DNA from: UBA4802 sp964509195
GTDB taxonomy: Bacteria; Spirochaetota; UBA4802; UB4802
Direction: 5' to 3'
Assembly: GCA_964509195.1 (NCBI GenBank)
Contig: CAZDWJ010000003.1
Span: 1-64,000, forward strand
Length of the DNA: 64,000 nt
The notes under the pieces are model-generated. The model searched no databases. It saw only the letters and a program-made list of their open reading frames with translations, and had not been told where the DNA came from. Below, piece by piece: positions 8,693 through 18,845 of this stretch (within the stretch, counting starts at the first letter, position 1; each line of letters opens with the position of its first letter). Made by a program: the position numbers and the translations under genes.

Positions 8693-9589
8693 ATGTTTTT
8701 TAGCAATGAACTACTTTTTGGGGAACAGACGTTAAACACAATTCATATATATGCAGGCAAATGGCTTGATTTTGTTATGGTGGCATTTACTCAGCTTGGA
8801 AACGAAATGTTTTATATACTGGTCATTCCGTTTTTATTCTGGTGCGTCAACAAACGTGTTGCAACAATTGTTGGTGTAGCATTTTTACTTTCTGCAGCTA
8901 TCAATGATATAGCAAAGTTTTTGTTTATTAATCCAAGACCAAATCCTGAAAATCTTGCTGCAGGCATTGCAGAACTCAACCGCTTGTACTTACCACAGAA
9001 TAGCCCTGGCTTCCCAAGCGGCCATGCACAGAATGCTGTGGTTTTCTGGGGAACACTTGCGTATGTGCTGAAGCACAGGCTGTTTACTTTTTTTTCTCTG
9101 CTACTAATAGCTGGGATTGCATATTCACGTCTGTATTTAGGTGTACATTATCTAGGCGATGTTGCAGGCGGCATAGTTTTTGGCACTATTATTTTTCTGT
9201 GTACTATTGTATCAATCCCTCACTATGACAAAATCTGGAATACAGGGATACTACCTGCCACAATCCTGTTTGTTATAGTGCCACTTATCATATCAATTGC
9301 GTTAACCGGCAATGAGATTGCCAAATCATTGGGTGTATTATCCGGTTTTTCAATTGGGTTCATTCTGAATATAGACAAATCAGAAGATATTATTTTTTCA
9401 TTACTCCCTGCCCTTGTAAAATTTTTTATTGGCATAGTAATTCTTCTGGTTATCAAAGAGGGCCTGAAATTAGTATTACCTAGTGCAAATATTTTTGATT
9501 TCATTCGTTACTGGTGTTTGGGGATATGGGTTTCCTATGGAGCACCTTTAGTGTTTTTACGCATTCCATATTTATCTAAAAAATTGTGA
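8693..9589 (+). CDS. PAP2-family membrane phosphatase
   Basis: An integral membrane protein of 298 aa with about seven hydrophobic segments. The three PAP2 signature motifs are present in order: a lysine followed by NPRPNP (motif 1), PSGH (motif 2), and SRLYLGVHYLGD (motif 3 with His nucleophile and Asp). The family removes phosphate from lipids such as phosphatidate or undecaprenyl pyrophosphate on the outer face of the inner membrane. The substrate cannot be told from sequence. AAGGAGG lies 7 bases before the ATG. The long C-terminal hydrophobic half after motif 3 exceeds the minimal PAP2 fold. Confidence 0.85.
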   Translation: MFFSNELLFGEQTLNTIHIYAGKWLDFVMVAFTQLGNEMFYILVIPFLFWCVNKRVATIVGVAFLLSAAINDIAKFLFINPRPNPENLAAGIAELNRLYLPQNSPGFPSGHAQNAVVFWGTLAYVLKHRLFTFFSLLLIAGIAYSRLYLGVHYLGDVAGGIVFGTIIFLCTIVSIPHYDKIWNTGILPATILFVIVPLIISIALTGNEIAKSLGVLSGFSIGFILNIDKSEDIIFSLLPALVKFFIGIVILLVIKEGLKLVLPSANIFDFIRYWCLGIWVSYGAPLVFLRIPYLSKKL

Positions 9590-9611
9590 GTGGAGTTTTG
9601 ATCAGTTCTAT

Positions 9612-9640
9612 AAGCTGTCCCAAAAGTATTTTAGATACAA
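9612..9640. repeat. Degenerate copy of an intergenic repeat
   Basis: AAGCTGTCCCAAAAGT followed by GATACAA matches the left half of the hairpin at 49150-49206 (GCTGTTCCAAAAGT then GATACAA), with a few differences. It looks like a decayed copy without its right arm. Confidence 0.4.
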
Positions 9641-9804
9641 ATTTCGCAGTGCTCATTGAGTGATATTGCCACCAAAAGTTACAAAATTGTACTGAAAAGA
9701 GTGCATTATATAAAATAGTTGCTAAAATTACATAACAATCACTTTTGATACAGCACCAGCACCAATCGATAGTTTAATATAGTAATATTGTTGGTTTATC
9801 CCAT

Positions 9805-9824
9805 CTCATGGCGCAAGCCATGAG
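9805..9824. repeat. Perfect hairpin with GCAA loop
   Basis: CTCATGGC and GCCATGAG form a perfect 8-bp stem closed by a GCAA tetraloop. There is no T run, so it is not a standard terminator. It lies in the 409-base spacer before pheS. Confidence 0.55.
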
Positions 9825-9868
9825 AACCCCATGTTACTAATTTTATATAAAAATCAATTGTAATATTG

Positions 9869-9898
9869 TTGACTTTTTTTAACCTATTTCATTGTAAT
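9869..9898 (+). promoter_or_regulatory. Candidate pheST promoter
   Basis: TTGACT (9869-9874) and TGTAAT (9893-9898) are 18 bases apart. Transcription would start near 9905, leaving a leader of about 100 bases that contains the inverted repeat at 9927-9961. Confidence 0.45.
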
Positions 9899-9926
9899 AC
9901 ATTTCTAAAAATTATTTTACAGGTAA

Positions 9927-9961
9927 CTATCGCCCAAAATTTAAAATTATTTGGGCGATAG
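9927..9961. repeat. 12-bp perfect inverted repeat in the pheST leader
   Basis: CTATCGCCCAAA (9927-9938) and TTTGGGCGATAG (9950-9961) are exact complements around an 11-base AT loop. Both outer ends are copies of the iterated CTATCGC/GCGATAG motif. It is not followed by a T run. It may be an operator or an RNA hairpin in the pheST leader. Confidence 0.7.
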
Positions 9962-10007
9962 CTCATAGTAGATAACACAAAGACTTGTAATTAGCCAGGT
10001 GATGTAT

Positions 10008-11039
10008 ATGAAAAAGGAGCTTCAGGACCTCTATGAACACACCATATCCGCAATTGAAAAAGCTACCACGATAGATGAACTGGAACAATTGAGAGTCAAA
10101 GTGTTGGGCCGCAAAGGAGACCTTACTCAGGTATTGCGCTCACTGGGCACTTTGCCTCAGGAAGAGCGTATTGAAATTGGGAAACTTTCCAATGAACTGA
10201 AAGAAAAAATTGAAAGCACACTGGAAAACCGAAAAACGCAATTAACCGAACAACAAATAAACAAACTCATCATGCAAGACTGGCTTGATGTAACGCTTAC
10301 CATGCCAGGAACATTGAAAAAATCCGACAGAGGGCATCTTCATCCTATTTCACAAATCCAGTATGAAATTGAAGATATTTTCACTTCAATGGGTTTTGAG
10401 ATACTTGATGGACCTGAAGTTGAAACCGACTACTATAACTTTGAAGCACTCAATATTCCTCCTTATCACCCTGCTCGCGACATGCAGGATACATTCTGGA
10501 CTGAGGATGGCAATCTTTTACGAACACATACTTCAGCTATTCAAATTAGAGGCATGGAACGCCTTAAACCACCTTTTAGAGTTATAGGCCCAGGCAGGGT
10601 TTTTCGCTATGAAAGTATTGATGCATCACATGAGAACACATTTTACCAGGTTGAAGGAATGATGGTAGATAAAGATATTTCTGTAGCACACCTTATCTAT
10701 TTTATGAAAACGTTACTTAAAGAAATCTTCCACAAAGAAACTACAATTCGCCTGCGTCCTGGCTACTTCCCATTTGTTGAACCTGGCTTTGAGTTAGATA
10801 TTCATTGTCTGATATGCGGCGGTAAGGGTTGCAGTGTATGCAAGTATTCAGGCTGGGTAGAACTTTTACCATGTGGACTGGTACACCCTAATGTATTGCG
10901 ATATGGCAATATTGACCCAGACAGGTGGTCCGGGTTTGCCTTTGGATTGGGCTTAAATAGGCTTGTGATGATGCGTTATGGCATTAATGATATACGCCAT
11001 TTCTTAAGTGGTGATATTCGCTTCCTCTATCAATTTTAA
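10008..11039 (+). CDS. pheS: Phenylalanine--tRNA ligase alpha subunit
   Basis: With PheT forms the alpha2-beta2 enzyme that charges tRNA-Phe. The N-terminal coiled coil (LRVKVLGRKGDLT) is followed by the class II catalytic core: GPEVETDYYNFEALN (motif 1 region), FRYESIDASHENTFYQVEG (motif 2) and GFAFGLGLNRLVMMRYGI (motif 3). I take the ATG at 10008 because AGGTGAT lies just before it; two near in-frame starts at 9999 and 10002 are possible. The enzyme is about 343 aa, normal for bacteria. pheT follows directly. Confidence 0.95.
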   Translation: MKKELQDLYEHTISAIEKATTIDELEQLRVKVLGRKGDLTQVLRSLGTLPQEERIEIGKLSNELKEKIESTLENRKTQLTEQQINKLIMQDWLDVTLTMPGTLKKSDRGHLHPISQIQYEIEDIFTSMGFEILDGPEVETDYYNFEALNIPPYHPARDMQDTFWTEDGNLLRTHTSAIQIRGMERLKPPFRVIGPGRVFRYESIDASHENTFYQVEGMMVDKDISVAHLIYFMKTLLKEIFHKETTIRLRPGYFPFVEPGFELDIHCLICGGKGCSVCKYSGWVELLPCGLVHPNVLRYGNIDPDRWSGFAFGLGLNRLVMMRYGINDIRHFLSGDIRFLYQF

Positions 11040-11060
11040 GCATTGTTGGAGTTATATAGT

Positions 11061-13457
11061 ATGTGGATTTCATTAAATATTATTCAGGACATGGTTGATA
11101 TTAAAGATATTCCAGTGACCGATATTGCAAACCGCTTGACAATGTCCACTGCTGAGATTGATTCAATTGAATATTCTCATCAGCTACTAAAGAATATTTA
11201 CACTGCAAAACTTCTAGAAGTAAATAAACACCCTAATGCAGACAAACTCACCGTGTGTAAAGTTGATACCGGCAAAGGTATTTTGCAGGTAGTATGCGGT
11301 GCACCAAATCATAAAGCTGGTGATATTGTTGCGCTTGCACCGGTTGGCACAAAATTTACCGATACATTTACAGTAACCAAAGCTAAGCTCCGTGGTGTTG
11401 AATCCGAAGGTATGCTGTGCTCAGAACGCGAATTAGGAATATCCGATGACCATTCCGGTATAATGATATTTCCAAAAAACACACCTGTTGGCGTTAGTTT
11501 AGCACAACTGTACCCACACCTCTTAGATGTACGTTTGGAGATAGACAATAAATCAATTACACACAGACCTGATTTGTGGAGTCATACCGGTTTTGCTCGT
11601 GAAATAGCTGCATTATTCAACAAATCTTTTAAATACCCCGTAAAATATGATCTGGCAAAAGACTTCAAATCAAAAGAAACCCTTATTGTAACCATAAAAA
11701 ATCCTGAGGGTGCTCCACGGTATTGTGGCCTTGTTGTAAACAATATTACCATCAAAGAGTCACCTGACTGGCTGAAAGCACGCGTAGAAGCAATTGGCAT
11801 GCGCCCCATCAATAACATCGTGGATGTCACCAATTATGTTATGGCTGAGTTAGGTGAGCCCATGCACGCGTTTGACCGTACCAAGCTTAGGGGTAATGAG
11901 ATTATCGTGAGGTTTGCTCAGGATGGCGAACATCTGATGACGTTAGATGGTCATGAACATATATTAACTTCTGAGGATGTTGTCATAGCTGACAGCGGCG
12001 GTGCTATCGCCCTGGCTGGTGTTATGGGTGGTGGCAACAGTGAGATTGAAGATACCACAACATCAATAGTACTTGAAGCTGCTAATTTCAATCCAGTATA
12101 TATCCGACGAACTGCCAACAGATATAATCTGCGTACTGAAGCAGCTATACGTTTTGAGAAATCTCTTGATCCAGAGCTTTGCCCTGCTGCAATAATTAGA
12201 TGTTATGAATTGATAAAAATGTTATGCCCTGAAGCTGAAGCAGCAACTCCAATAATAGACACCTATCCAATACCCGCAAAACCAGTGAGCATACATACCA
12301 CTACAGATTTTATCAGAAGAAAATTAGGCCACCAAATTGATGACACTACAATCGAATCCATATTAACATCGCTGGATTTTAAAGTTACCAAAAATAACAA
12401 TAATTTAACTATTAATGTTCCCAGCTACCGTGCAACAAAGGATATTTCAATCCCTGATGATATAGTTGAAGAAATTGGAAGAATTTATGGATACGATAAT
12501 ATTCCAGAACAGCCACCATTTGTGCCCTGTGCGCCGCCTTCACGCAATATCAAACGAACTTTTGAGAGAGAAATCAAATCTATTTTAGTAAACGATTTCC
12601 ATATGACTGAAGTAAGCAATTATTCTTTTGTTGGTGAAGCACTTCTTAATAAATTACAACTAAATGAGAATAAAGAACTGCAATTGAAAAATCCTCTGTC
12701 GAAAGAACAGGACCGCTTGCGTCGGAGTCTTATTCCAAATTTAATTGTTAATATTACTACTAATCAGCGATTCTTTGATGACTTCAGAATATTTGAACTT
12801 GGAAGAATTTACCTGAAAAATGATAGATTTTCAAAAGATATAGCTTCTGAAAATACAAGAGTTGCAGGGATTATATATGCAAAAAAGCCCGCTTATCCTG
12901 TTTTTTATGATGCAAAAGCATGCTGTATTGGCATCTTTGAAAAAACTTTAAGAAGCAATTATATTCTGAAACCAAAAAGTAACAATCTGCCGCCATATGC
13001 ACATCCAGCCCGAACCCTAGAATTGTTAATCGAAAACAAACCTGTTGCTCTTATTTGCGAACTTCATCCCAAAACAGCCAATGAGTTTGAAATTAAAGGC
13101 CAGGTTGCTCTTTTTGATATTGATGTTGACCTTCTATTATCACTACCGGAACAGGATATAGTTTTTAAAGAATTGCCAAAATTCCCGGATGTACCCTTTG
13201 ATATATCAATACTTGCTGATGAAAAAGAATATGCAGCCACATTGGTGGATATGCTGTATAAAGCTGACAAAGAACATATCGCTGATATTGAAGTTATCTC
13301 AGTCTATAACCAACCACCAATACCACAGGGGAAGAAATCAGTATCATTCAGGATAACATTCAGAGCAGAAGACCATACCTTATCACCCGAAGAGGTTGAT
13401 AGTTTGCAGAAAAAAGTTATTTCGTTCGTTGAAAAGAATGGGTATAAATTGCGATAA
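11061..13457 (+). CDS. pheT: Phenylalanine--tRNA ligase beta subunit
   Basis: The partner of PheS: binds tRNA and edits mischarged Tyr-tRNA-Phe. Starting at ATG 11061, preceded by GGAG, gives MWISLNIIQDMVDI, the usual beginning. A tRNA-binding OB domain (KHPNADKLTVCKVDTG, GVESEGMLCSERELG) is followed by the B3/4 editing domain, the B5 domain, the catalytic-like core and a C-terminal FDX-ACB anticodon-binding domain (FPDVPFDISI to the end). About 798 aa, a normal length. Twenty-one bases separate it from pheS. Confidence 0.95.
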   Translation: MWISLNIIQDMVDIKDIPVTDIANRLTMSTAEIDSIEYSHQLLKNIYTAKLLEVNKHPNADKLTVCKVDTGKGILQVVCGAPNHKAGDIVALAPVGTKFTDTFTVTKAKLRGVESEGMLCSERELGISDDHSGIMIFPKNTPVGVSLAQLYPHLLDVRLEIDNKSITHRPDLWSHTGFAREIAALFNKSFKYPVKYDLAKDFKSKETLIVTIKNPEGAPRYCGLVVNNITIKESPDWLKARVEAIGMRPINNIVDVTNYVMAELGEPMHAFDRTKLRGNEIIVRFAQDGEHLMTLDGHEHILTSEDVVIADSGGAIALAGVMGGGNSEIEDTTTSIVLEAANFNPVYIRRTANRYNLRTEAAIRFEKSLDPELCPAAIIRCYELIKMLCPEAEAATPIIDTYPIPAKPVSIHTTTDFIRRKLGHQIDDTTIESILTSLDFKVTKNNNNLTINVPSYRATKDISIPDDIVEEIGRIYGYDNIPEQPPFVPCAPPSRNIKRTFEREIKSILVNDFHMTEVSNYSFVGEALLNKLQLNENKELQLKNPLSKEQDRLRRSLIPNLIVNITTNQRFFDDFRIFELGRIYLKNDRFSKDIASENTRVAGIIYAKKPAYPVFYDAKACCIGIFEKTLRSNYILKPKSNNLPPYAHPARTLELLIENKPVALICELHPKTANEFEIKGQVALFDIDVDLLLSLPEQDIVFKELPKFPDVPFDISILADEKEYAATLVDMLYKADKEHIADIEVISVYNQPPIPQGKKSVSFRITFRAEDHTLSPEEVDSLQKKVISFVEKNGYKLR

Positions 13458-13548
13458 TTTTTTAGTAATGATCACTTGTAAAAAGATGTTATAAACAATA
13501 ATTGTATACACTTTTGCTCAATACTGCACTGTGTATGTTAATTAGCTT

Positions 13549-13740
13549 TTATAATTTTGATTTGTAAGGGTATGGTACAAATATTTTATATATAAAATAT
13601 ATATCATTCTGTACCACATCTTCTATTTCGCATTTTAGAATTACATCTTGTCCATTTTTATCGGATGCGATAATATCAATATAATCATGAATTTGTAATA
13701 GCTTATTTGATTTTACAGGATAAAATTTGCCTATACGCAT
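13549..13740 (-). CDS. Small protein of unknown function
   Basis: A 63-aa frame starting 6 bases after the stop of the membrane-anchored protein upstream, in the same direction, so probably the third gene of that operon. It is acidic-to-neutral and lacks a signal or membrane segment. The sequence VKSNKLLQIHDYIDIIASDKNG suggests a small beta structure but no family is recognised. Confidence 0.45.
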   Translation of the reverse strand: MRIGKFYPVKSNKLLQIHDYIDIIASDKNGQDVILKCEIEDVVQNDIYFIYKIFVPYPYKSKL

Positions 13741-13746
13741 ACTATA

Positions 13747-14451
13747 CTAATTCACATATTCTCTTTCCCAAAAATAGTGTGCTCTGTTTTGTTTTAATGC
13801 TGTTTCTTCTTTTTTAAACATTGTGAATTCATCCCACAAATCCTGTGTAAAATATTTTGGCTTTATAAATAATTCAACTTCGCCTTTTTTTAATTCATAG
13901 TTACTATCCACATGCTGGAAGAGATGGTTCCAGGATACAACTCTAAAACGCAAGGGGAAAGTAATATTTTGTGTTATTTCGTTCGTTTTGTGTTTAACCG
14001 AAAAATCATTAGGGTTATAATTTTCTGGGCTTTCATAAATAACTTTTATTACTTTGTTATTTTTATCAATTACAATCCCAATTACTTCTATATCATGTTT
14101 GCCAAACATTATTTTTTGCAATTTTAAACCACCAGTATAAATATTTCTACTTAACCATGGTACAAATTCTTTGGTGTTATTTACCTCCCTTTCCCAGAAG
14201 TAATGATACGCAATATATTTATTTCCTCTATCATCCACACTGGCTCTATAATATACAGCGTATGGGTATTCATATTCTGGATTTGAAATAATATACGGAC
14301 AATATTTATCTGCCAACGCATCATCTTTAATTGGCGTAAAACCAGGTATATCAGCCTCATTAATGCGTACAGTTTTATTGGTAACATACGTTACAAATCC
14401 AACCAAAATAATAATAAGAACTACAATAATAGCGATTATAATTTTTTTCAT
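13747..14451 (-). CDS. Membrane-anchored protein of unknown function
   Basis: A 234-aa protein with one strongly hydrophobic N-terminal segment (residues 3-24) and the remainder presumably outside the cytoplasm. It contains two near-identical short motifs, YHYFWEREVN near residue 82 and AHYFWEREYVN at the extreme C-terminus, which flank the domain and are unusual. Nineteen bases separate it from the UPF0182 gene upstream, with a good AGGAGGT ribosome site, so they are co-transcribed. I recognise no family; a partner of the UPF0182 protein is inferred from position. Confidence 0.6.
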   Translation of the reverse strand: MKKIIIAIIVVLIIILVGFVTYVTNKTVRINEADIPGFTPIKDDALADKYCPYIISNPEYEYPYAVYYRASVDDRGNKYIAYHYFWEREVNNTKEFVPWLSRNIYTGGLKLQKIMFGKHDIEVIGIVIDKNNKVIKVIYESPENYNPNDFSVKHKTNEITQNITFPLRFRVVSWNHLFQHVDSNYELKKGEVELFIKPKYFTQDLWDEFTMFKKEETALKQNRAHYFWEREYVN

Positions 14452-14470
14452 ACTATTTACCTCCTTGATA

Positions 14471-17176
14471 TTACTTGCTGGTTCGTAATGCTGTCAGTGT
14501 TTCCTTTAATTTTTTTAACTCTTCGCCATATTTTGCCCAGTTCCCCTGACGCTGATATTCCTCAGCCTGGATGAAATGCATATATGCTTTGTTAATTAAA
14601 TCCTTTAATCCATACTCTGATGAATAATCCAAAGTTATTCCACCGCCTTCAGCAAATAACCGTGAAAGTGCCAGTGAAAGATTTTCCTCCATAACAATTT
14701 TATCTCTATATGATACTATTACTCTTTTTAATTCAGGCATTTCGCTTGTTTCTGCTTTGAGGTATAATGGTTCTATAAATAATATTGAATCTTTGATGGG
14801 CAAAACCAGCATATTGCCACGTATAACCCTTGAACCACGCTGGCTCCACAATGTTAATTGTTTAGATATCTCTGCATCCTGATTAATACGGGCTTCAATC
14901 TGCATAGGTCCAAAATTAAGTTTATCTTTAGGTAATGTATACAATAGTAGCTGCCCATAATGAGGCATATCACATCGAGCCACAAGAAATGCTATCATAT
15001 TATCTTTTTTTGCCGGGGTGAATGGCAAAATCAAAAGAAATTCCGTTGTTTTTTCACTAGGCAGTGCAGTAACCAGGTAATAGCTGTGCATATATTCCTT
15101 TTCATTTTCGTATATCTGTAGCGGGATATCCCATAGGTCTTCATTATTATAAAATACATTGATGTTTGTCATGTGATATCGCAACAGTTGCTGAGCCTGT
15201 ATATTAAATAATCCTTCAGGATATCGCAGATGAGCCTTTAATTCTGCAGGCATTTTTTCAATAGGATAAAAGAGATTCTTAAATATCTTTGAATATGCAA
15301 TGATTACCGGGTCATCGGGGTCAGAAATATAATATGCGATGTTGCCATTATACGCATCTATGATAATCTTTACTGAATTACGGACATAATTTATTAATTC
15401 GCCATCATCCAATCGTACAGGTGTTGAATACGGAAACGCATTTGAATATGTATAAGCATCAATTATCCAGTAAATTTTCCCTTCGGCTACAACTACATAG
15501 GGGTCTGAATCATAATATAAAAATGGTGTAATAGCTTTTATCATTTCGGTTATATTACGCCTGAAATGTATACGGCTGGAACTGGTTATCACATTTGAAA
15601 TTAAGATATTAAAATCACCAAATGCTATCGCATACATTGCTCGTTTGAGAAATGAATCAAGAACATCACCACCTGTACCAGAATAAATTGTATATTTATT
15701 TTCATCTCCATATGGATAATCAAATTCACCAGGGGTTACTCTTGTATTTGTTATAATATATGAATTATTGTGCTCACCATAATATATCTGAGGAATCTCG
15801 ACAGGGACTTGAATTTTATATTTGGGTGGTATATCATATAGTACCAGCTCTGGCAACCCTTCGGGAGTAATCCTGTCAACTCTGCTGGCAACAATGCCAT
15901 ATCCATGCGTAAAAATGAGATGATTGTTTAACCATGAGTTCTTAGAAACAGTTAACTTGCTGTTATCCAATTCTCGTGCAGACATATTAAGGGCAATTTT
16001 CTGATTGTTTATAGTATATCGTACAATATCAACGTCTATAAAATCATAGTAAGGTTTTAAACCCTGTAACTGCTTATATGTTTGCTTTAGTGGGCGCCAG
16101 TCCCACAATCGAATATTATTAACAACATCCCTATTTTTTTCTAAATCCCATAGTGTAAGTGTGGGGGAATTTTCAAAGGGCATTTCTTTAATAGCATTAA
16201 GTCCAAATGCTAATCGCGTAAACTCAATATTATTTTTTATATATGGAGATTCCTTTTCCAATTCATTGGGATCAACAACAAAACGTTGCTGGAGTGCTGG
16301 GAACACAGTTCCAAATATAAAATATACTGGCAATAAGGTAATTAATACAATAATTGGCAATTTAAAACTTCGAGTAATAATATTGGCAAAAAGCAAAATA
16401 GCAGCAATTATAGATATTACAATACAGATATCATAGGCAAGCAATTTTGCATGTACATCAGTGTAACCTGCACCAAAAAATTTTGCCCTGTTATTGAACA
16501 ATAAATCATATGATAGCAATCGGTAGCCGGATGCTATCAGTAAAACTATTAACCCTAAAAGAGTAGACAAATGAGCCCGTGCAAAACGGGAAAACTCCAA
16601 TTTACCATTTTGTGAAAAAATACCATTATTCAATATATGAAAGAAAAAAGAGAATATAGTTATAAAAGATAATGAAACCAGTACCCACCGGAACATGAAT
16701 TTATAGAAAGGAAATGTAAAAACATAAAAGCCAATATTTTTACTAAAGAGGGGGTCATTGGGAAAACCATTAAAAGGAACCGCATTCTTATACATTAAAT
16801 ATTCTTTCCAATAGACTGAAGCCCACAATCCCATAAAAAAACCAATAACTATCACTCCTGCAGCTAATATTAAAAAAAGCAGATTGCGTGTTGTTCCAAT
16901 TCCTGGAATTTTTATCCTATCAAGAATATTTTTAGTAAATATTCTTCCTTTACCGCCAAGAACTCTTATGAGAATAAAATTGAGAATGAATAAACCAATA
17001 AATAAACCCCAGAATAAGGTCTGAACATTAAACTTTGAGAAAAAAAGAATCCAGAATATATCCAGGTGGTTGTACATAGAAAACCACCTGTAATCTATAT
17101 AAAAGTTGCCAATTGAATATATCAGAATGTAAAAGACCATGAAAGCAATCAGCACTATAAAAAACTTTTTATTCAT
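14471..17176 (-). CDS. UPF0182 family membrane protein
   Basis: A 901-aa protein with about seven transmembrane segments in the first 300 residues and a large soluble C-terminal part. Family hallmarks are the N-terminal DYRWF, the VDPNELEKESPYIKNNIEFTR block after the last membrane segment, ATPGEFDYP-like VTPGEFDYPYGDENKY, and a C-terminal stretch (IEPLYLKAE, RLFAEGG) with a final helix-rich tail. UPF0182 proteins are known from actinobacteria, cyanobacteria and clostridia; their function is unknown. Here it leads a reverse operon with two small uncharacterised proteins. TTTTGGAGG precedes the ATG. Confidence 0.88.
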   Translation of the reverse strand: MNKKFFIVLIAFMVFYILIYSIGNFYIDYRWFSMYNHLDIFWILFFSKFNVQTLFWGLFIGLFILNFILIRVLGGKGRIFTKNILDRIKIPGIGTTRNLLFLILAAGVIVIGFFMGLWASVYWKEYLMYKNAVPFNGFPNDPLFSKNIGFYVFTFPFYKFMFRWVLVSLSFITIFSFFFHILNNGIFSQNGKLEFSRFARAHLSTLLGLIVLLIASGYRLLSYDLLFNNRAKFFGAGYTDVHAKLLAYDICIVISIIAAILLFANIITRSFKLPIIVLITLLPVYFIFGTVFPALQQRFVVDPNELEKESPYIKNNIEFTRLAFGLNAIKEMPFENSPTLTLWDLEKNRDVVNNIRLWDWRPLKQTYKQLQGLKPYYDFIDVDIVRYTINNQKIALNMSARELDNSKLTVSKNSWLNNHLIFTHGYGIVASRVDRITPEGLPELVLYDIPPKYKIQVPVEIPQIYYGEHNNSYIITNTRVTPGEFDYPYGDENKYTIYSGTGGDVLDSFLKRAMYAIAFGDFNILISNVITSSSRIHFRRNITEMIKAITPFLYYDSDPYVVVAEGKIYWIIDAYTYSNAFPYSTPVRLDDGELINYVRNSVKIIIDAYNGNIAYYISDPDDPVIIAYSKIFKNLFYPIEKMPAELKAHLRYPEGLFNIQAQQLLRYHMTNINVFYNNEDLWDIPLQIYENEKEYMHSYYLVTALPSEKTTEFLLILPFTPAKKDNMIAFLVARCDMPHYGQLLLYTLPKDKLNFGPMQIEARINQDAEISKQLTLWSQRGSRVIRGNMLVLPIKDSILFIEPLYLKAETSEMPELKRVIVSYRDKIVMEENLSLALSRLFAEGGGITLDYSSEYGLKDLINKAYMHFIQAEEYQRQGNWAKYGEELKKLKETLTALRTSK

Positions 17177-17252
17177 GAGTCCTCCAAAATTACTATTTCA
17201 CGATATCACTCTGATAACACATGGTGGCCTGAAAATATCCATCACCAAATCA

Positions 17253-18587
17253 TCAATTCTTTTTCATCTGAGCTGCACGTTCTTTTAATATAGCATTGAG
17301 ATTAGCTTCATCTTCCGGGAAAGTTTTTACCATTACCAGTAATAGCACTCCACATAATAACCAGAATAGATTAGCTACATTAAAAGCTATCAGACGCCCA
17401 AACCATACAATTAATGCGCTGATAATAACTGGCCCAAAACCTTTTCCTAGATCATCAGTAAGATTGTAAAGCGAGAATATTGAACCACGCGTTTCAGGAG
17501 TATTTACATTAAGTAAAATAGCCCTCACATTAGGACCGGTGATAGTCACTGTAAAACCTGTTATAAATCCAAATATCAAAGGCCATGTTGGATCCGGTTC
17601 AGGTATGACAACCTGTGGAGTATAATTCAGTAACAATGCCATTGGTATTATTCCTATAAGCGTTGAGGTGCCGCAAAGCATTGGCAGATATTTTGGTTTT
17701 ATATTATACAATTTGTTACCAATAAGACCTCCAATAAATGCACCAAGTATTGCTGCAGCACCAACCGTCATAACGATCAGTGTAGCCATCTGAACAGAAT
17801 ACCCCTTATCCTGTGAATAAAAATCATTCAAAAATATATAGAAAACACCCCATGGCACAGTACCAGGAATCCCTTGTAGAAAAACAATAATGTTTGATTT
17901 AATCCTAAATAAATTTTTATATTCTTTCCAGTTGATACGGCCAGTGTACGCAATTCCCTCCTCTATAAGTTCTTTGAGGCTTTCTTCTGTTTTACCACGC
18001 TGTGGTTCTTTTACAAACAACAAGAATACAATTGTCAGTACAAAATTTGGGATTGCAACCAATATAAATGGCAAACGCCATCCATATTCAGGACCAATAA
18101 ATCCCGCCATAAGCTGTCCTATTGCAATACCAAGGCCTTGAGCAAGTCCAATCCATGCTGCTGCTGCTGCCCTGTTTTTATGCGAAAAATAATCACCGAT
18201 GAGTGAAAATGTTAATGGCAATGCACCGCCTATACCAATGCCAGTTAACGCTCTTAGCCAGAAAAGCTGATCGTAATTTTGTGCAAACCCGGTAAGCAGG
18301 CATGGAATCTCACCAACAAGTATAACAAATAAAAACAAGTTTCGCCGTGAAATCTTGTCTGTGAGATATCCAATAGCTAAAGTAACAAGTCCACCCAGTA
18401 CCCAGAATACTAACGATATGCGCCCACCTAACATAACATCACGCTGTACATCATCAAATCCAAAATCGTGTGCAATCTGAGTTAAATTGGGCGCCATCAG
18501 ATTCTGGTCAGCAAATAAAAAGAGGTTCATCACAGCAATCAGGAGTATTGCAAAAATCTCATTTTTAGCAAATTTTTTTTCTGCCAT
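17253..18587 (-). CDS. Major facilitator superfamily transporter (Spns-like)
   Basis: A 444-aa carrier with about 12 membrane segments. The MFS signature between helices 2 and 3 is visible as GYLTDKISRR, and the N-terminal half shows an ADQNLMAPNL helix 1 and ALTGIGIGGALPLTFSLIGDYF helix 4/5, the pattern of spinster-like and related carriers. The substrate cannot be told. GGAG precedes the ATG. It follows the UPF0182 operon upstream at 76 bases with no clear terminator between them. Confidence 0.82.
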   Translation of the reverse strand: MAEKKFAKNEIFAILLIAVMNLFLFADQNLMAPNLTQIAHDFGFDDVQRDVMLGGRISLVFWVLGGLVTLAIGYLTDKISRRNLFLFVILVGEIPCLLTGFAQNYDQLFWLRALTGIGIGGALPLTFSLIGDYFSHKNRAAAAAWIGLAQGLGIAIGQLMAGFIGPEYGWRLPFILVAIPNFVLTIVFLLFVKEPQRGKTEESLKELIEEGIAYTGRINWKEYKNLFRIKSNIIVFLQGIPGTVPWGVFYIFLNDFYSQDKGYSVQMATLIVMTVGAAAILGAFIGGLIGNKLYNIKPKYLPMLCGTSTLIGIIPMALLLNYTPQVVIPEPDPTWPLIFGFITGFTVTITGPNVRAILLNVNTPETRGSIFSLYNLTDDLGKGFGPVIISALIVWFGRLIAFNVANLFWLLCGVLLLVMVKTFPEDEANLNAILKERAAQMKKN

Positions 18588-18845
18588 ATGTATTCTCCAA
18601 AATTAGAATATTGTTATTCAGAGTTTCCTTAGCACCAAAGAATCTTATATAAACAGCAGAGATTCATTCTTTTGCTAAAATGACAAAAGACACAATATCT
18701 CTATCACAGTGAATAATTACTAAGCATAGGTATAATAAATTTAAAAAATAATAATCTGTACGATACTCAAATTGCATTGTACTTATCATGACATAATAAT
18801 AAAATCAAGGATTTTTTATAATATATTTTGAAATAGATTGCACCA

